Positions 8,607 to 18,564 are shown, numbered from the stretch's first letter. The stretch is DNA of 64,000 nt from Leptolyngbya sp. NIES-3755 (GCA_001548435.1 AP017308.1:4039030-4103029), one strand, 5' to 3'. Numbers and translations: made by a program. Notes: a model not told the origin generated them from the sequence alone.

Positions 8607-8632
8607 TAAAAAAGGGCGCTATTCACGCCCCT
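8607..8632 (-). terminator. Rho-independent terminator of sulfite reductase
   Basis: On the minus strand a GGGCG/CGCCC stem (extendable by G-T and A-T pairs) with a 7-nt loop is followed by a run of six T. It sits directly after the sulfite reductase stop at 8638. Confidence 0.85.
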
Positions 8633-8637
8633 CTAGT

Positions 8638-10386
8638 TTATACTCCGGTGAATTCGTGGATTCGATCTAAACCGTATCGATCGCAGAAATCCCCAAAACT
8701 TTCTCCCGGTTTGCGCTCTTTCTTGAACAGCGTAAACACAGGTTCAAATACCGTTTCCAAATCATCCATGTTCATTTTTTCGATAAACACTTTGGCGAGT
8801 CTCGTTTGATTCGGAGCCGCACCCATCCAAACTTGATAGGTATTCGGACCAGTGCCCACAAACGCCAATTCAGCCAGATACGGACGAGCACAGCCATTCG
8901 GGCATCCGGTCATCCGCACGATAAACGACTCATTCGGCAAGCCCACTTTATCCAGCAGTAACCGAATTCGAGTCAACACAGGCAAACTCACCCGCTCAGA
9001 TTCCGCAGTCGCAAGTCCACAAGTCGGAAGTGCAGGACAAGCCATTGCATCTCGAATTAAGGGATCAATTTTGTCGGGTCGCTCGATTCCATGTTCGCGT
9101 AGAAGTCGATTGATCCGCTGTCTGTCTTCTGGCTTGATGTCGTACAGCAAAACGTTTTGGCTCGGAGTGAGCAAGATTGGAAGATTGAACTTGCTGACAA
9201 TTTTCCGCAGTGCTGTTTTCAGTCTGAAGCCACTGTCATCTTTGATTCGACCGTTCTCGATCGAGATTCCATAAAACAGTTTGCCGTCCCCTTGTTCGTT
9301 CCAGCCCAGATAGTTCTTAAATTCAAAGTCTGGTAAGGGTCGAGAGGGCTGAATCGCTTTGCCAAAATATTCTTCAACCTTGGCACGGAATTTCTCAACG
9401 CCCCATTCTTCCACGAGGTACTTCATCCGAGAATGTCTGCGGTCAGAACGATCGCCATAATCGCGCTGAGTTGCCACGATCGCTTTTACGACATCGTACA
9501 CATCGGCTCGATCGACATACCCGATCGGATCTGCCAATCTAGGAAATGTTTCTTCTTTCCCGTGTGTCCGCCCCAGTCCGCCACCTGCATAGACGTTGAA
9601 GCCTTCGAGTTCACCCTGATCGTTCGTTAAAACCACGAGTGAAACATCTTGCGAGAATAAATCGATCGAGTTATCTCCCGGAACTGTGACCCCGATCTTG
9701 AACTTACGCGGCAGATAATATGTTCCATAAATTGGCTCTGGTGAATCCTCAATATTCGAGCCGTTAATATTCCGCTTCCGGGCTGCCACGACCTCCGGAT
9801 CTTCCTCACCTGTAACCGCTTTCTCGCCATCGAGCCAAATCTCGTAGTATGCACCTGCTTGCGGCGTTAACAAGTCCGCCAAGTTATTTGCATACTGTCG
9901 GGCATATTCGTATTCAGGACGATTTCTAAACGGTGCAGGCGGAGACATGACATTTCGATTGACATCACCGCAAGCGCTCAGAGTCGAACCCATGCTTTTC
10001 ACAATCGCTTGAATCGTCGCTTTCAAATTCTTTTTCAATACGCCATGAAGCTGGAACGCCTGACGAGTCGTCACCCGAATCGTGTGATTCCCGTATTCGT
10101 CAGATAAACGATCGATCGTTAAATACAGTTCTGGTGGAACGAACCCTCCTGGTGAGCGAGTTCGCAACATCATCGAATAATCTTTTTCCTGACCTTTAAC
10201 GCGGTTATCGCGATTGTCTTGCTGATAAGACCCGTGGAATTTAATCAGTTGAATGCCGTCGTCGCTGAATGCTTTCGTGTCAAGCCGCAATTCTGAAGCA
10301 ACAGGTTCGCGCAAGAAATTACTGCGCTCTTTGATGCCTTCAACTTTCGAGGGTTTGCGGACGATGGGAGTAGAAGAAATAACCAT
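8638..10386 (-). CDS. sir: Ferredoxin-sulfite reductase
   Basis: The 582-residue enzyme reduces sulfite to sulfide with six electrons from ferredoxin, using a siroheme coupled to a 4Fe-4S cluster. The two cluster-binding pairs are visible: C-x5-C in ACPALPTCG and C-x3-C in [11 protein letters not shown]. The N-terminal half carries the typical [14 protein letters not shown] motif that separates sulfite from nitrite reductases. The frame is open to an ATG at 10431, but the ATG at 10386 (MVISSTP) matches the usual length. A strong terminator follows. The upstream phosphatase gene is on the same strand after a gap of about 115 bp. Confidence 0.9.
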   Translation of the reverse strand: MVISSTPIVRKPSKVEGIKERSNFLREPVASELRLDTKAFSDDGIQLIKFHGSYQQDNRDNRVKGQEKDYSMMLRTRSPGGFVPPELYLTIDRLSDEYGNHTIRVTTRQAFQLHGVLKKNLKATIQAIVKSMGSTLSACGDVNRNVMSPPAPFRNRPEYEYARQYANNLADLLTPQAGAYYEIWLDGEKAVTGEEDPEVVAARKRNINGSNIEDSPEPIYGTYYLPRKFKIGVTVPGDNSIDLFSQDVSLVVLTNDQGELEGFNVYAGGGLGRTHGKEETFPRLADPIGYVDRADVYDVVKAIVATQRDYGDRSDRRHSRMKYLVEEWGVEKFRAKVEEYFGKAIQPSRPLPDFEFKNYLGWNEQGDGKLFYGISIENGRIKDDSGFRLKTALRKIVSKFNLPILLTPSQNVLLYDIKPEDRQRINRLLREHGIERPDKIDPLIRDAMACPALPTCGLATAESERVSLPVLTRIRLLLDKVGLPNESFIVRMTGCPNGCARPYLAELAFVGTGPNTYQVWMGAAPNQTRLAKVFIEKMNMDDLETVFEPVFTLFKKERKPGESFGDFCDRYGLDRIHEFTGV

Positions 10387-10501
10387 TGAACTTGTGATTG
10401 CTGCGATCGTGTAAAGACAAGAATGCGGCACTTGAACGCTCTCAAGTTGCCGTAAGCATTTATTCCCGGTATACCGCTCGGAATTGTGTTATTTCAGTCT
10501 A

Positions 10502-11014
10502 TCACGATCGCTCGATCGACGGAGCGGAAGACGGTGTTAAGTTCTCTTCTCTGATGATGAAATCTAACAATCCCTGACAAGCATCTAGTAATAAATCGAT
10601 CACAAAGTTAAACCCTTCTGCACCACCGTAGTAAGGATCTGGTACTTCTCTCAATTGATGCTGAGTACAAAAGTTACACATCAATTGCACTTTGTCTTGA
10701 TAAGTTCCCGCTGGATCGATCGAACAAATTGCCTCAAAATTATCGTGATCCATTGCCAGAATTAGATCGAATTCCTCAAAGTCCGATCGTTCAAACTGTC
10801 GCGCCCGTCCAATTAGCTCAATACCGCGTAATTTTGCCGCTGCGGTCATTCTACGATCGGGCGGACTGCCAATGTGATAGCTCGATGTCCCTGCTGAATC
10901 ACAAATGATCTCATTTTCCAATCCCGCCTGCCGAATCAAGTGATTCATAATATTTTCAGCAGATGGCGATCGACAAATATTTCCCAAACACACGAACAAT
11001 AAGCGATACGCCAT
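10502..11014 (-). CDS. Low-molecular-weight protein-tyrosine phosphatase
   Basis: The 170-residue protein starts with the P-loop CLGNICRS (C-x5-R) about eight residues in, and carries the later DPYYGG motif with the general acid Asp. These enzymes dephosphorylate tyrosine through a phosphocysteine intermediate; cyanobacterial members have been linked to signalling or exopolysaccharide control. An ATG seven codons upstream (11035) is in frame, but the ATG at 11014 puts the P-loop at the usual distance. It is divergent from trpE. Confidence 0.85.
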   Translation of the reverse strand: MAYRLLFVCLGNICRSPSAENIMNHLIRQAGLENEIICDSAGTSSYHIGSPPDRRMTAAAKLRGIELIGRARQFERSDFEEFDLILAMDHDNFEAICSIDPAGTYQDKVQLMCNFCTQHQLREVPDPYYGGAEGFNFVIDLLLDACQGLLDFIIREENLTPSSAPSIERS

Positions 11015-11168
11015 TTGCCAGTACTCCAGATTCATGCACGTATAGAGTACCGATTAAGATGTCATTATGCAAACGTGGCGCGAAACCCGAATCATTGAGG
11101 CAGTAAATTTTGCGCCTCATTGGTAAAAGAAAACTTGTATTCTAACTGTACGGTTATCCCAAGCGCTT

Positions 11169-12692
11169 ATGATTTTTCCCGATTTTTCTCAGTTCACCGA
11201 ACTCGCACAGCAAGGAAATTTTGTTCCGGTTTACCAAGAATGGGTCGCCGATTTGGATACGCCTGTCTCGGCATGGTATCGCGTTTGTGATGGGCAACCG
11301 TATAGTTTTTTGCTGGAATCGGTTGAGGGCGGAGAAACAGTCGGACGATATAGCTTTTTAGGATGCGATCCGCTGTGGACTCTCGAAGCAAGAGGCGATC
11401 GTACAACTCAAACGCAGCGTGACGGAACTGAGAAAGTCTTTGAGGGCGATCCGTTTGCAGCTTTGTCCGAATGTTTAGCGCCGTATCATCCCGTAAAACT
11501 GCCAGAATTGCCGCCTGGAATCGGTGGACTGTTTGGGTTTTGGGGATATGAGCTAATTAAATGGATCGAGCCGCGTGTCCCGATTCACGAGGCAACAGAA
11601 GACGATTTGCCGGATGGACTGTGGATGCAAATCGATCAGGTGTTGATCTTTGATCAGGTGAAGCGGAAAATTTGGGCGATCGCTTATGCTGATTTGCGCG
11701 ATCCGAATACCAATCTAGAAGCGGCTTACCAACAAGCTTGCGATCGCGTCACTCAATTAGTGAATAAACTCCAATCTCCACTGCCTGAAAAAACGCGATT
11801 GTTATCTTGGCAGCCGAATAACAGTTCGTCGATCGCTTGGACAAGTAATACGAAGAAAGAAGACTACTGTAAGAATGTTGAAACTGCGAAAGCTCACATC
11901 AAAGCGGGTGACATCTTCCAGGTCGTGATTTCTCAGCAGTTGAATTCGGAATTTGTGGGAGAACCGTTTGCATTGTATCGATCGCTGAGATTGATCAATC
12001 CTTCACCGTACATGGCGTATTTCCACTTCAACAATTGGCAAATCATCGGATCGAGTCCAGAAGTTTTAGTCAAAGCAGAACGACTGAATCCGACAGAGCC
12101 AAAAATTGCCACGGTTCGCCCGATCGCTGGAACTCGCAAACGTGGAAAAACTCATGCGGAAGATCTCGCTTTAGAACAAGACTTGCTGAATGATCCAAAA
12201 GAAGTGGCAGAACACGTCATGTTAGTTGACTTAGGACGCAACGATTTAGGGCGCGTTTGCATCAATGGAACTGTAAAAGTCGATGAACTAATGGTGATCG
12301 AACGTTACTCTCACGTGATGCACATTGTGAGTAATGTTGTCGGACAGCTATCACCCGATAAAACCGCTTGGGACTTGCTCAAAGCAGGATTTCCAGCGGG
12401 AACAGTGAGCGGTGCACCCAAGATTCGAGCGATGGAAATTGTTCACGATCTCGAACCTTGTCGGCGCGGCGTTTATTCTGGTGCTTACGGATACTATGAC
12501 TTTGAAGGGCAATTGAATAGCGCGATCGCGATTCGTACAATGGTTGTCCGCGATCAAGGCAATGGAAAACATCGCGTTCAAGTGCAGGCGGGTGCAGGAT
12601 TAGTTGCAGATTCTGTGCCAGAGAGTGAATATCAGGAAACGCTGAATAAAGCGCGAGGATTGCTGGAAGCGATTCGATGTTTGCAGAGTTAA
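11169..12692 (+). CDS. trpE: Anthranilate synthase component I
   Basis: The 507-residue protein converts chorismate and glutamine-derived ammonia to anthranilate, the first step of tryptophan synthesis. Visible features are an N-terminal regulatory region with LLESVEGGETVGRYSFLG, GGLFGFWGYELIK, and the chorismate-binding core with TVRPIAGTRKRGK, LVDLGRNDLGRV, AGTVSGAPKIRAMEI and the terminal QAGAGLVADS. Length is normal. No glutaminase subunit is adjacent; trpA lies 40 kb away in this window, consistent with dispersed trp genes in cyanobacteria. No leader-peptide attenuator is seen upstream. Confidence 0.95.
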   Translation: MIFPDFSQFTELAQQGNFVPVYQEWVADLDTPVSAWYRVCDGQPYSFLLESVEGGETVGRYSFLGCDPLWTLEARGDRTTQTQRDGTEKVFEGDPFAALSECLAPYHPVKLPELPPGIGGLFGFWGYELIKWIEPRVPIHEATEDDLPDGLWMQIDQVLIFDQVKRKIWAIAYADLRDPNTNLEAAYQQACDRVTQLVNKLQSPLPEKTRLLSWQPNNSSSIAWTSNTKKEDYCKNVETAKAHIKAGDIFQVVISQQLNSEFVGEPFALYRSLRLINPSPYMAYFHFNNWQIIGSSPEVLVKAERLNPTEPKIATVRPIAGTRKRGKTHAEDLALEQDLLNDPKEVAEHVMLVDLGRNDLGRVCINGTVKVDELMVIERYSHVMHIVSNVVGQLSPDKTAWDLLKAGFPAGTVSGAPKIRAMEIVHDLEPCRRGVYSGAYGYYDFEGQLNSAIAIRTMVVRDQGNGKHRVQVQAGAGLVADSVPESEYQETLNKARGLLEAIRCLQS

Positions 12693-12835
12693 TGAGGATC
12701 TGTCGCTGCGATTGAGTCCGCCCGGAGATAAACGCGCCGAGCGGAATCGCGGACGAACCCACACACCAAAATCCACAAACTTAATCTATCCTCCTACCCT
12801 GCTCCAAACTCCACTTCAGAGCAGGCACGATCGCT

Positions 12836-13147
12836 CTACAAATTCCGCTGGAACTCCTCCAACGTATCGATCAAATTCACCTGACACTGCATCGGCAACA
12901 AATCGAGCAGAGGAACTTCGCGCTTCCCACCACCCAACTTCACCGGAATGCCCTGCACAACTTTCAGAACTTCGTCTTCCTGAATCGTTTTGCCACTCGA
13001 AACTAACGGAAACAGACGCTCAGCCAACACCGTATGCAGATGAGCATCATTGAGATAGAGATGCCATTTTGCGACATCAATATAAACCGATTCCCCGATC
13101 TCCGCCGCCAAAGCCTCGATCGCTTCTGAAGTACTAGAGGTAGCCAT
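12836..13147 (-). CDS. DUF3181-family protein
   Basis: The 103-residue acidic cytoplasmic protein matches the cyanobacterial DUF3181 pattern (IEALAAEIGESVYIDVAKWH and the DLLPMQCQVNLIDTLEEFQ end). Function is unknown. It is convergent with trpE across a 143-bp gap in which I see no gene, and upstream of a 2TM protein gene on the same strand. Confidence 0.75.
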   Translation of the reverse strand: MATSSTSEAIEALAAEIGESVYIDVAKWHLYLNDAHLHTVLAERLFPLVSSGKTIQEDEVLKVVQGIPVKLGGGKREVPLLDLLPMQCQVNLIDTLEEFQRNL

Positions 13148-13204
13148 AACTGTATTTAAGGGTTCAATGATTAAACCGTACTCATTCTAGGATGACGAAA
13201 ACTC

Positions 13205-13516
13205 CTACCTCTTGGTTGATTTTGATGGTTTTTCTTTCGGTTTGAATCCGGTGGCTTTTGCAGGGGTCGCAGCAACAGGTTCAGAATAGTCCGCGATCGC
13301 AAAAATATAAATCGCATGAGCCATCAAGACCGCGAGCCATCCACCCGTGACCCAGATCGACCAATCCCAATCCGCTTTTTGCAGGATGCGGAAAAACCAG
13401 ATCCCCGAATTACTCGCAGCAAACAGAGCGACATGAGTAGCGAAAGTCATTCGATCGTCGAGTTTGCGAAAGTCTGCATCTTTACGATCGGGAATTCGAG
13501 ACCAACGAGGAGGCAT
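13205..13516 (-). CDS. Small 2TM-domain membrane protein
   Basis: The 103-residue protein has a short basic N-terminus, two hydrophobic helices (about residues 25-43 and 51-73) joined by a Trp-rich turn (DWDWSIWVTGGW), and a Lys/Pro-rich cytoplasmic tail. This resembles the 2TM domain family common in cyanobacteria; no function is known. It lies just upstream of the DUF3181 gene and may be co-transcribed with it. Confidence 0.65.
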   Translation of the reverse strand: MPPRWSRIPDRKDADFRKLDDRMTFATHVALFAASNSGIWFFRILQKADWDWSIWVTGGWLAVLMAHAIYIFAIADYSEPVAATPAKATGFKPKEKPSKSTKR

Positions 13517-13687
13517 AAGTACTAAGAGAAATAGACGAACTTCTTCATTGTGCCATCCTCAGCGACTCGTCGCATTCTACGACGGGAGTTTATGTGTATC
13601 ATTTATTCTCTTCTAAGTTTGCTAGGATATACATCGCCACTTTATTTATCTATAGTTTTCAAAATAATTAACAGGGGAAGAACAACT

Positions 13688-14131
13688 ATGGTTTCTCAAC
13701 CAAGTTCACTTGATTCGCCTGCGATTCATGTGCTTTTAGTCGAAGACAATCCAGATGATGCTGTTTTAATTCGCAGAACGTTCTTACGTGCAGGACGAGA
13801 TCATTGGAAACTCGCACAGGTTGAACGATTAGAGGAAGCAATCTCAATCTGCAAAGAATACAAAGCGCAGGCAGGTCAAAACTTTGATGTGATTTTGCTC
13901 GATTTGCGTTTGCCAGATTCTTCTGGATTAGAAACGGTGCTGAAATTTCGTCGGGCAATTCCGGATATTCCAATCGTGGTGGTGACTGCGATCGACGATG
14001 ACGATCTGGCACTGGCATCGATTCGAGCAGGAGTTCAGGATTATTTGAGCAAAGAAGATATTACGATTCAACAATTACTCCGATCGGTCCGATTCGCGAT
14101 CGAGCGGAGTGCTGCTTTGACCCAAACTTAG
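13688..14131 (+). CDS. Single-domain response regulator (Rcp1/CheY-like)
   Basis: The 147-residue protein is one receiver domain: acidic pair in LLVEDNPDD, phosphoacceptor Asp in ILLDLRLPD, conserved Thr in VVVTAID and Lys in YLSKED. The NPDD variant is typical of Rcp1-type partners of phytochrome or PAS kinases. An in-frame start at 13550 exists, but the ATG at 13688, preceded by AGGGGAAG, gives the normal domain boundary. No kinase is adjacent. The PadR-like gene follows after 88 bp on the same strand. Confidence 0.85.
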   Translation: MVSQPSSLDSPAIHVLLVEDNPDDAVLIRRTFLRAGRDHWKLAQVERLEEAISICKEYKAQAGQNFDVILLDLRLPDSSGLETVLKFRRAIPDIPIVVVTAIDDDDLALASIRAGVQDYLSKEDITIQQLLRSVRFAIERSAALTQT

Positions 14132-14219
14132 ACCAAATCCGATTCTTCCTCCAAAGTTTTTCACAATTGGCATTTATTATCGGGAGTGAATTGCTCTATT
14201 GCGATGGTGATTCTCAACA

Positions 14220-14615
14220 ATGAATGCTCAACGCTTGACTTTTGAAGATATCTATCGGTTTTTCCAAACCCCCCAACCGATTTTTCTCAATCAAGAACTG
14301 ACGGTGTGTTATCTGATGTCGATTCTGGTCGAGTCAGAATCTTACGGGACAGAACTGGTGCAGAATCTGAGACAGAACTATCCGAACTATCGGCTGTCAG
14401 ATACGATCTTGCAGAGTTCGCTGCGGTTCTTGGAGAAGCAAAACATTATTACGAGCTATTGGAAAAAACCAGAAAAGCGAGGTCGTCCGCGTCGAATGTA
14501 TCAGCTTTGTCCAGAAGCGCGATCGAGAGCGGAGGAGTTTGCCCAATTCTGGCGCGATTATGTCCAAACTAATCCGATTCACCGCTTGACTTCTGAACCG
14601 AGTCCAGTGGCATAA
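14220..14615 (+). CDS. PadR-like winged-helix regulator
   Basis: The 131-residue protein has a winged-helix layout: helices in LTVCYLMSILVESESYGTEL, a recognition-helix region around LSDTILQSSLRFLEKQNII, and a wing with the basic KPEKRGRPRRMYQL typical of PadR proteins. PadR regulators bind DNA as dimers, often as repressors. The circadian factor Pex of Synechococcus also has a PadR fold, but orthology cannot be judged here. It sits behind the response regulator and ahead of a strong terminator. Confidence 0.7.
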   Translation: MNAQRLTFEDIYRFFQTPQPIFLNQELTVCYLMSILVESESYGTELVQNLRQNYPNYRLSDTILQSSLRFLEKQNIITSYWKKPEKRGRPRRMYQLCPEARSRAEEFAQFWRDYVQTNPIHRLTSEPSPVA

Positions 14616-14621
14616 CACACC

Positions 14622-14662
14622 AAAAGCCCCTCCGATCTAGTTCGCGATCGAAGGGGCTTTTT
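14622..14662. terminator. Bidirectional terminator between convergent genes
   Basis: The arms AAAAGCCCCT and AGGGGCTTTTT form a near-perfect stem, extended by GATC pairing, between the PadR-like gene (plus) and the gene ending at 14669 (minus). T-tracts are present on both strands, so it can serve both transcripts. Confidence 0.85.
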
Positions 14663-14668
14663 AGCGAT

Positions 14669-15358
14669 CTAGAACGGGTTAACCGCCAACGAAGAGTTGA
14701 GTCGCAAGTTCAGATCCGATTGATTCACGGAAAGAACCTGGTTGCGGTTACGTCCAAGCAGCAAGCCACCTAAAGCGCCCACGCCTGTTCCGATCAAGAC
14801 ACGACCCAAGGTGATCCGACGATTTCCAGTGACACCGGAAATAATCGCGGCTGCACCTGACCCGATCGCGGCTCCTTTGAGAATGGCATCAGTGCTGACA
14901 CCCCGACGAATTTCCTCAGTCCGACTCACAACATCGGTTTGAGCATCGATCGCGAGTTGCTGTCCATTGCTCAAAATCAGCGATTCCGCCACAAAGCGAG
15001 TTCCACCATTCGTAGGCTCGAATGCACCCTTCACTTGAGTACCTGCGGGAATCAAGAGTCTACCGTTCGAGGTGCGGATGTTGTTGGGAACGGTGAGCGT
15101 GATCGGAAGCCGTTCGTTTGGAGCGACGACGATTTTCTCAGCATCCCGATACGCCAATCGAAGGGTCGTTCCAGCCGGAATTCGGACGGCTCCAGTGGTT
15201 TGAGTCGGTTGAGAGGGGAAAAGCTGCGCGAGTTGCATCGGAGCGGGAGCCGCAAGTGCCTCTTTTGCAAATACGATCGGTGCAGCTCCGGTAGCGGTGA
15301 CACCCAGAGTTAAGGCAAGCGCAGTCCCAGACTGTAGCTTTTTCAGGTTGAACATCAT
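14669..15358 (-). CDS. Secreted conserved protein with glycine-rich C-terminal segment
   Basis: The 229-residue protein starts with a signal peptide (MMFNLKKLQSGTALALTLGV, cleavage near ALAAP), followed by a beta-rich region (IPAGTTLRLAYRDAEKIVV; LLIPAGTQVKGAFEP) resembling conjugation-type TrbI/VirB10 beta modules. A Gly-rich hydrophobic stretch (GAAIGSGAAAIISGV, then GTGVGALGGLLLGR) may insert in a membrane. Specific function unknown. The frame extends to 15430, but the ATG at 15358 follows a clear GGAAGGA. It lies downstream of gatC. Confidence 0.6.
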   Translation of the reverse strand: MMFNLKKLQSGTALALTLGVTATGAAPIVFAKEALAAPAPMQLAQLFPSQPTQTTGAVRIPAGTTLRLAYRDAEKIVVAPNERLPITLTVPNNIRTSNGRLLIPAGTQVKGAFEPTNGGTRFVAESLILSNGQQLAIDAQTDVVSRTEEIRRGVSTDAILKGAAIGSGAAAIISGVTGNRRITLGRVLIGTGVGALGGLLLGRNRNQVLSVNQSDLNLRLNSSLAVNPF

Positions 15359-15432
15359 GGTTTCCTTCCAAGTCGGAAATTTAGCGGCGACAGCTTTCAT
15401 GACTTGCCGATTGGAAGGAAGGTTCCTCAAAT

Positions 15433-15720
15433 TTAGCCAGTAACGATTTTTGGCACTTTGAAGAATTCGCCATCTCGATCGGGTGCGCCTTCTAAGATCG
15501 ATTCCCGATTTGAATAGGGTTGATGATGATCGGGACGCACGACGTTACTGACATCGATCGCACGAGTAGTCGGCTGAACTTCACTCACGTCTAACTCACT
15601 CAACTGATCAAAGTAGTCGAGAATATTGTTTAGCTGCGTGGTGAACTGCTCCTCTTCTTCGGGAGTGAGTTGCAGTCGGGCAAGATGCGCCACTTTTTGC
15701 ACTTGTTCGCGATCGATCAT
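15433..15720 (-). CDS. gatC: Asp/Glu-tRNA amidotransferase subunit C
   Basis: The 95-residue protein shows the GatC pattern: VQKVAHLARLQLTPEEEE, LNNILDYFDQL and the terminal FFKVPKIV. GatC holds together the GatCAB complex, which converts Glu-tRNA(Gln) and Asp-tRNA(Asn) into Gln-tRNA and Asn-tRNA. It lies 21 bp downstream of ycf3 on the minus strand. Confidence 0.9.
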   Translation of the reverse strand: MIDREQVQKVAHLARLQLTPEEEEQFTTQLNNILDYFDQLSELDVSEVQPTTRAIDVSNVVRPDHHQPYSNRESILEGAPDRDGEFFKVPKIVTG

Positions 15721-15741
15721 GAGACTGTTCCAATAAACCGC

Positions 15742-16263
15742 TTAGAAGTATACATCGATGTTCGATCGACCTGTCGTTTTTAACCAGTTCTGAGCTTCGA
15801 TGTAGTTGTTTGGAGCTTGCAGAATTGCCCGTTTCCAATAGTCTGCGGCTTGATCGAACAGTTTTTCGGCTTCGTCGTCTTTTCCTTCTTCTTTCGCTTT
15901 TTCGCCCAAATAGTGATGAATCACCGCGATGTTGTTTAAGGCTTGCGGCAGACGAGGATTTTCTTCTAGAGCTTCTTCATAGAGACCTAACGCTTTTTGA
16001 TGCTCGCCGTTGCTGGCATAGATCAAGCCCATATTGTAGAGGATGTAACTACGATCGTTGGAATCTTCTTCGAGTTTGAGCGCTTCTTCGTAGTTCTCTA
16101 GTGCTTCTGCGTATTCACCGTCTGCCTGGGCTGACATTCCATCTCGATAATAGGCAAAGGCTTCCTTCTCCTTACGAGAGGCGGGGAAAACCTTCAGAAT
16201 AATGTCTGCCATCACAGTAAAACTTTTATCGATGAAGTTGTCGTTGCGTTGAGATCTAGGCAT
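15742..16263 (-). CDS. ycf3: Photosystem I assembly protein Ycf3
   Basis: The 173-residue protein matches Ycf3 over its full length: N-terminal [19 protein letters not shown], then three TPR units (about residues 35-68, 72-105 and 120-153: [57 protein letters not shown]). Ycf3 is a thylakoid-associated chaperone for photosystem I assembly. This is one of the clearest markers that the DNA is cyanobacterial. Its start faces the 442-residue membrane protein gene across 140 bp. Confidence 0.95.
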   Translation of the reverse strand: MPRSQRNDNFIDKSFTVMADIILKVFPASRKEKEAFAYYRDGMSAQADGEYAEALENYEEALKLEEDSNDRSYILYNMGLIYASNGEHQKALGLYEEALEENPRLPQALNNIAVIHHYLGEKAKEEGKDDEAEKLFDQAADYWKRAILQAPNNYIEAQNWLKTTGRSNIDVYF

Positions 16264-16403
16264 AAGACTTGGAAAGAGGTTTGTTATTAGCGCGAGACAT
16301 TTTTTAGTTTAGCGCTCAATCCAACTCAATCTATAAGACGATACAAATTTCAGAAAACTATACTGGAGGAGAGACGAGTCCCGTTTCAGGGAGAACAAGG
16401 ACA

Positions 16404-17732
16404 ATGACGGCTACACCTTCGCCCAATCCTGCAATTTTGAAAGCGATCGAATCTCTCAATTACCGCGCCACGGTGGGAGATGTCGCTGCCCAAGCTGGCT
16501 TGAATGTAAATTTGGCTGAGAAAGGATTGCTTGCACTCGCTTCTCAGGCAGATGGACAGCTACAAGTGGCTGAAACGGGCGATGTGGTTTATGAATTTCC
16601 CCAGAATTTTCGGGCGGTGCTGCGGGAAAAAGATGCTCGAATTCGCCGCAAAGAGACATTGGATAAGATCTGGCGAATCTTGTTTTACTTGATTCGGATG
16701 TCGTTTGGGGTGGTGCTGATTCTGCTGATCGTGGCATCGTTGCTGGCGATTATTGCGCTGACGATCGCAGCGAATTCCAGTCGGGATGATGACAGTGGCG
16801 GAGGTTTTTCAATGCCGACGGTTTGGTTTAGCCCAGATATTTTCTGGATTTTTACGCCGGATTACGATCGTCGTCGCCCCACTCAACAAAAGAGCGAACT
16901 GAACTTCCTCGAATCAATTTACTCGTTCCTTTTTGGTGATGGCAATCCGAATGCTGATTTAGAAGAACGACGTTGGCAATCGATCGGGGCTGTGATTCGT
17001 TCTAATCGGGGAGCGGTGATTGCAGAACAAATTGCGCCGTTTCTCGATTCGATCAATACATCCGATCGAGAATCAGAACAGTTTATGCTTCCAGTCTTGA
17101 CGCGATTTGATGGACGACCTGAAGTGACTCCTGAAGGACAATTCGTTTACCACTTCCCATCTCTGCAAACGACTGTTTCTCAACAAGATCGGAAATGGTT
17201 GCCTGCGTTCTTGCGCGAATCGGTGTATCAATTTAGCAAAGCGAGTTCTGGACAACGGACTCTGGCGGCAACTCTGGGCGCAGTCTTGTTAGTTCTGGCA
17301 CTGGTTCTAACTTCGTTGACGATCGCAGCAGGAGCGGGAGTTTTGAAAGCGATCGCGTTCGTCTCTCTCGGTTACAGTGGTGCTTATTTGACCATTCCAA
17401 TCATTCGCAACTTCACAATCAAAAGACGCAACGCCAAGATTTTAGAGCGCAATCGCGATCGAGAACTCAGAGCAAAACAATTGGCGAATCCGGTCGTGCA
17501 GCACAAACTCGCGTATGCAGAACAATTTGCGGCTGAAACGGTGATTCAACAATCGGATCTGATCTATTCCACTGATCGGGATTTGATCGAACAAGACATT
17601 GAGCGATCGACACAAATCGACGCGGAATGGGAACGGCGGCTAGAAGGTGATCGAGATTCAACCCAACAAAATCCAACTCGCGAGAATTTGACTGATGCGG
17701 AATGGCAACGTCGATTAGAAGAACGAGAATAA
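16404..17732 (+). CDS. Conserved cyanobacterial membrane protein
   Basis: The 442-residue protein has an N-terminal helical, winged-helix-like domain (about residues 1-75: LNYRATVGDVAAQAGL). A membrane segment near 95-122 follows, then an extracytoplasmic or loop region repeating the GxVVYEFP/GQFVYHFP motif, a hydrophobic region near 290-335, and a charged tail with two copies of an AEWxRRLE motif. The layout resembles a family shared by cyanobacteria and chloroplasts (At5g03900-like); no function is established from the sequence. A GGAGGAGA lies about 35 bp upstream, too far to act as this start's ribosome site. Confidence 0.65.
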   Translation: MTATPSPNPAILKAIESLNYRATVGDVAAQAGLNVNLAEKGLLALASQADGQLQVAETGDVVYEFPQNFRAVLREKDARIRRKETLDKIWRILFYLIRMSFGVVLILLIVASLLAIIALTIAANSSRDDDSGGGFSMPTVWFSPDIFWIFTPDYDRRRPTQQKSELNFLESIYSFLFGDGNPNADLEERRWQSIGAVIRSNRGAVIAEQIAPFLDSINTSDRESEQFMLPVLTRFDGRPEVTPEGQFVYHFPSLQTTVSQQDRKWLPAFLRESVYQFSKASSGQRTLAATLGAVLLVLALVLTSLTIAAGAGVLKAIAFVSLGYSGAYLTIPIIRNFTIKRRNAKILERNRDRELRAKQLANPVVQHKLAYAEQFAAETVIQQSDLIYSTDRDLIEQDIERSTQIDAEWERRLEGDRDSTQQNPTRENLTDAEWQRRLEERE

Positions 17733-17841
17733 CCCAAAAAAGATCGTCTGAATTACAGCAAATCCAATAGGATAAAAATAAGGAACTTAACAATATGTAG
17801 TGAAGTTCCGAACTTATACGCGATCGCCCCTGCATAAAATC

Positions 17842-18081
17842 ATGGCTTTTTTCCGTCAATACATCGCCCCGCTGATCGTTGTTTTAGTGTTCATGTTCTC
17901 GCTCGTGGTTGTGAGTGCCCGAATTTTTCTGCCGAGTGATATGGCTACCCCTGCCCCGATCGAAGAACCGAATCCGACAAGCGATAAAGCTCAAATCCCT
18001 GATGCGGACGCGGTTGCGGGATTACCAGCGAATCTTGCACCTTTTATTCAAGGCTTACCCAACGATCCAACCCAGCTTTAG
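17842..18081 (+). CDS. Small single-pass membrane protein
   Basis: The 79-residue protein has one N-terminal hydrophobic helix (about residues 8-30, IVVLVFMFSLVVVSARIFLP) and a Pro/Asp-rich tail. A GTG at 17800 is in frame, but the ATG at 17842 places the helix at the normal distance. Its TAG is followed without a gap by the ATG of the GNAT gene, suggesting translational coupling. Function unknown. Confidence 0.6.
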   Translation: MAFFRQYIAPLIVVLVFMFSLVVVSARIFLPSDMATPAPIEEPNPTSDKAQIPDADAVAGLPANLAPFIQGLPNDPTQL

Positions 18082-18564
18082 ATGACGGAATGGCTTGAAG
18101 GGTATCGACTCGATCGCGGTTCTGGTGGAACAAAAGAACGCGATCGCTTACTCGATTTCATGCAGCAGACTTACGCCGAACTGTTTCCCGGCGGTGAGTT
18201 TTCGTATTTGGAGAACGCGATCGCTCGATTTTTTTCGCCAGAAACGCCGCTGTGGTGGGTACAAAAATCGGACGAAACGCACTGGAATCCGGTGGCAGGA
18301 TTGTGGCTGGGAAGCGCGATCGATCAAGGCACAGGAGCAAGACAGGCACACATTCTGCTCTTATATGTCATGCCAGATCATCGACGGAAAGGTATTGGAG
18401 AGGCGCTAGTACGCTACGCTGAAACATGGGCAAAGTCACGCGGCGATCGACAAATCGGGCTGCAAGTTTTTGAAACGAATTTGCCCGCACTGGGACTTTA
18501 TCGCACTCTGGGTTATGAAACTCAGTCGCGGTGGATGACCAAATCGATCGACCCTGCTGAATAA
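18082..18564 (+). CDS. GNAT-family N-acetyltransferase
   Basis: The 160-residue protein carries the acetyl-CoA-binding motif A, LLYVMPDHRRKGIGEALVRY, with the R-x-x-G-x-G/A loop, and a C-terminal LGLYRTLGYETQSRWM strand-helix. GNAT enzymes acetylate amines of antibiotics, proteins or small molecules; the substrate cannot be inferred. It begins immediately after the preceding stop, and the HEAT-repeat gene follows after 10 bp, so the three genes form a probable operon. Confidence 0.8.
   Translation: MTEWLEGYRLDRGSGGTKERDRLLDFMQQTYAELFPGGEFSYLENAIARFFSPETPLWWVQKSDETHWNPVAGLWLGSAIDQGTGARQAHILLLYVMPDHRRKGIGEALVRYAETWAKSRGDRQIGLQVFETNLPALGLYRTLGYETQSRWMTKSIDPAE

Noticed and set aside
12712-13053. 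113-codon plus-strand frame after trpE
   Set aside because: Its composition is Pro/Thr/Ser-rich without pattern and it lies antisense to the DUF3181 gene.
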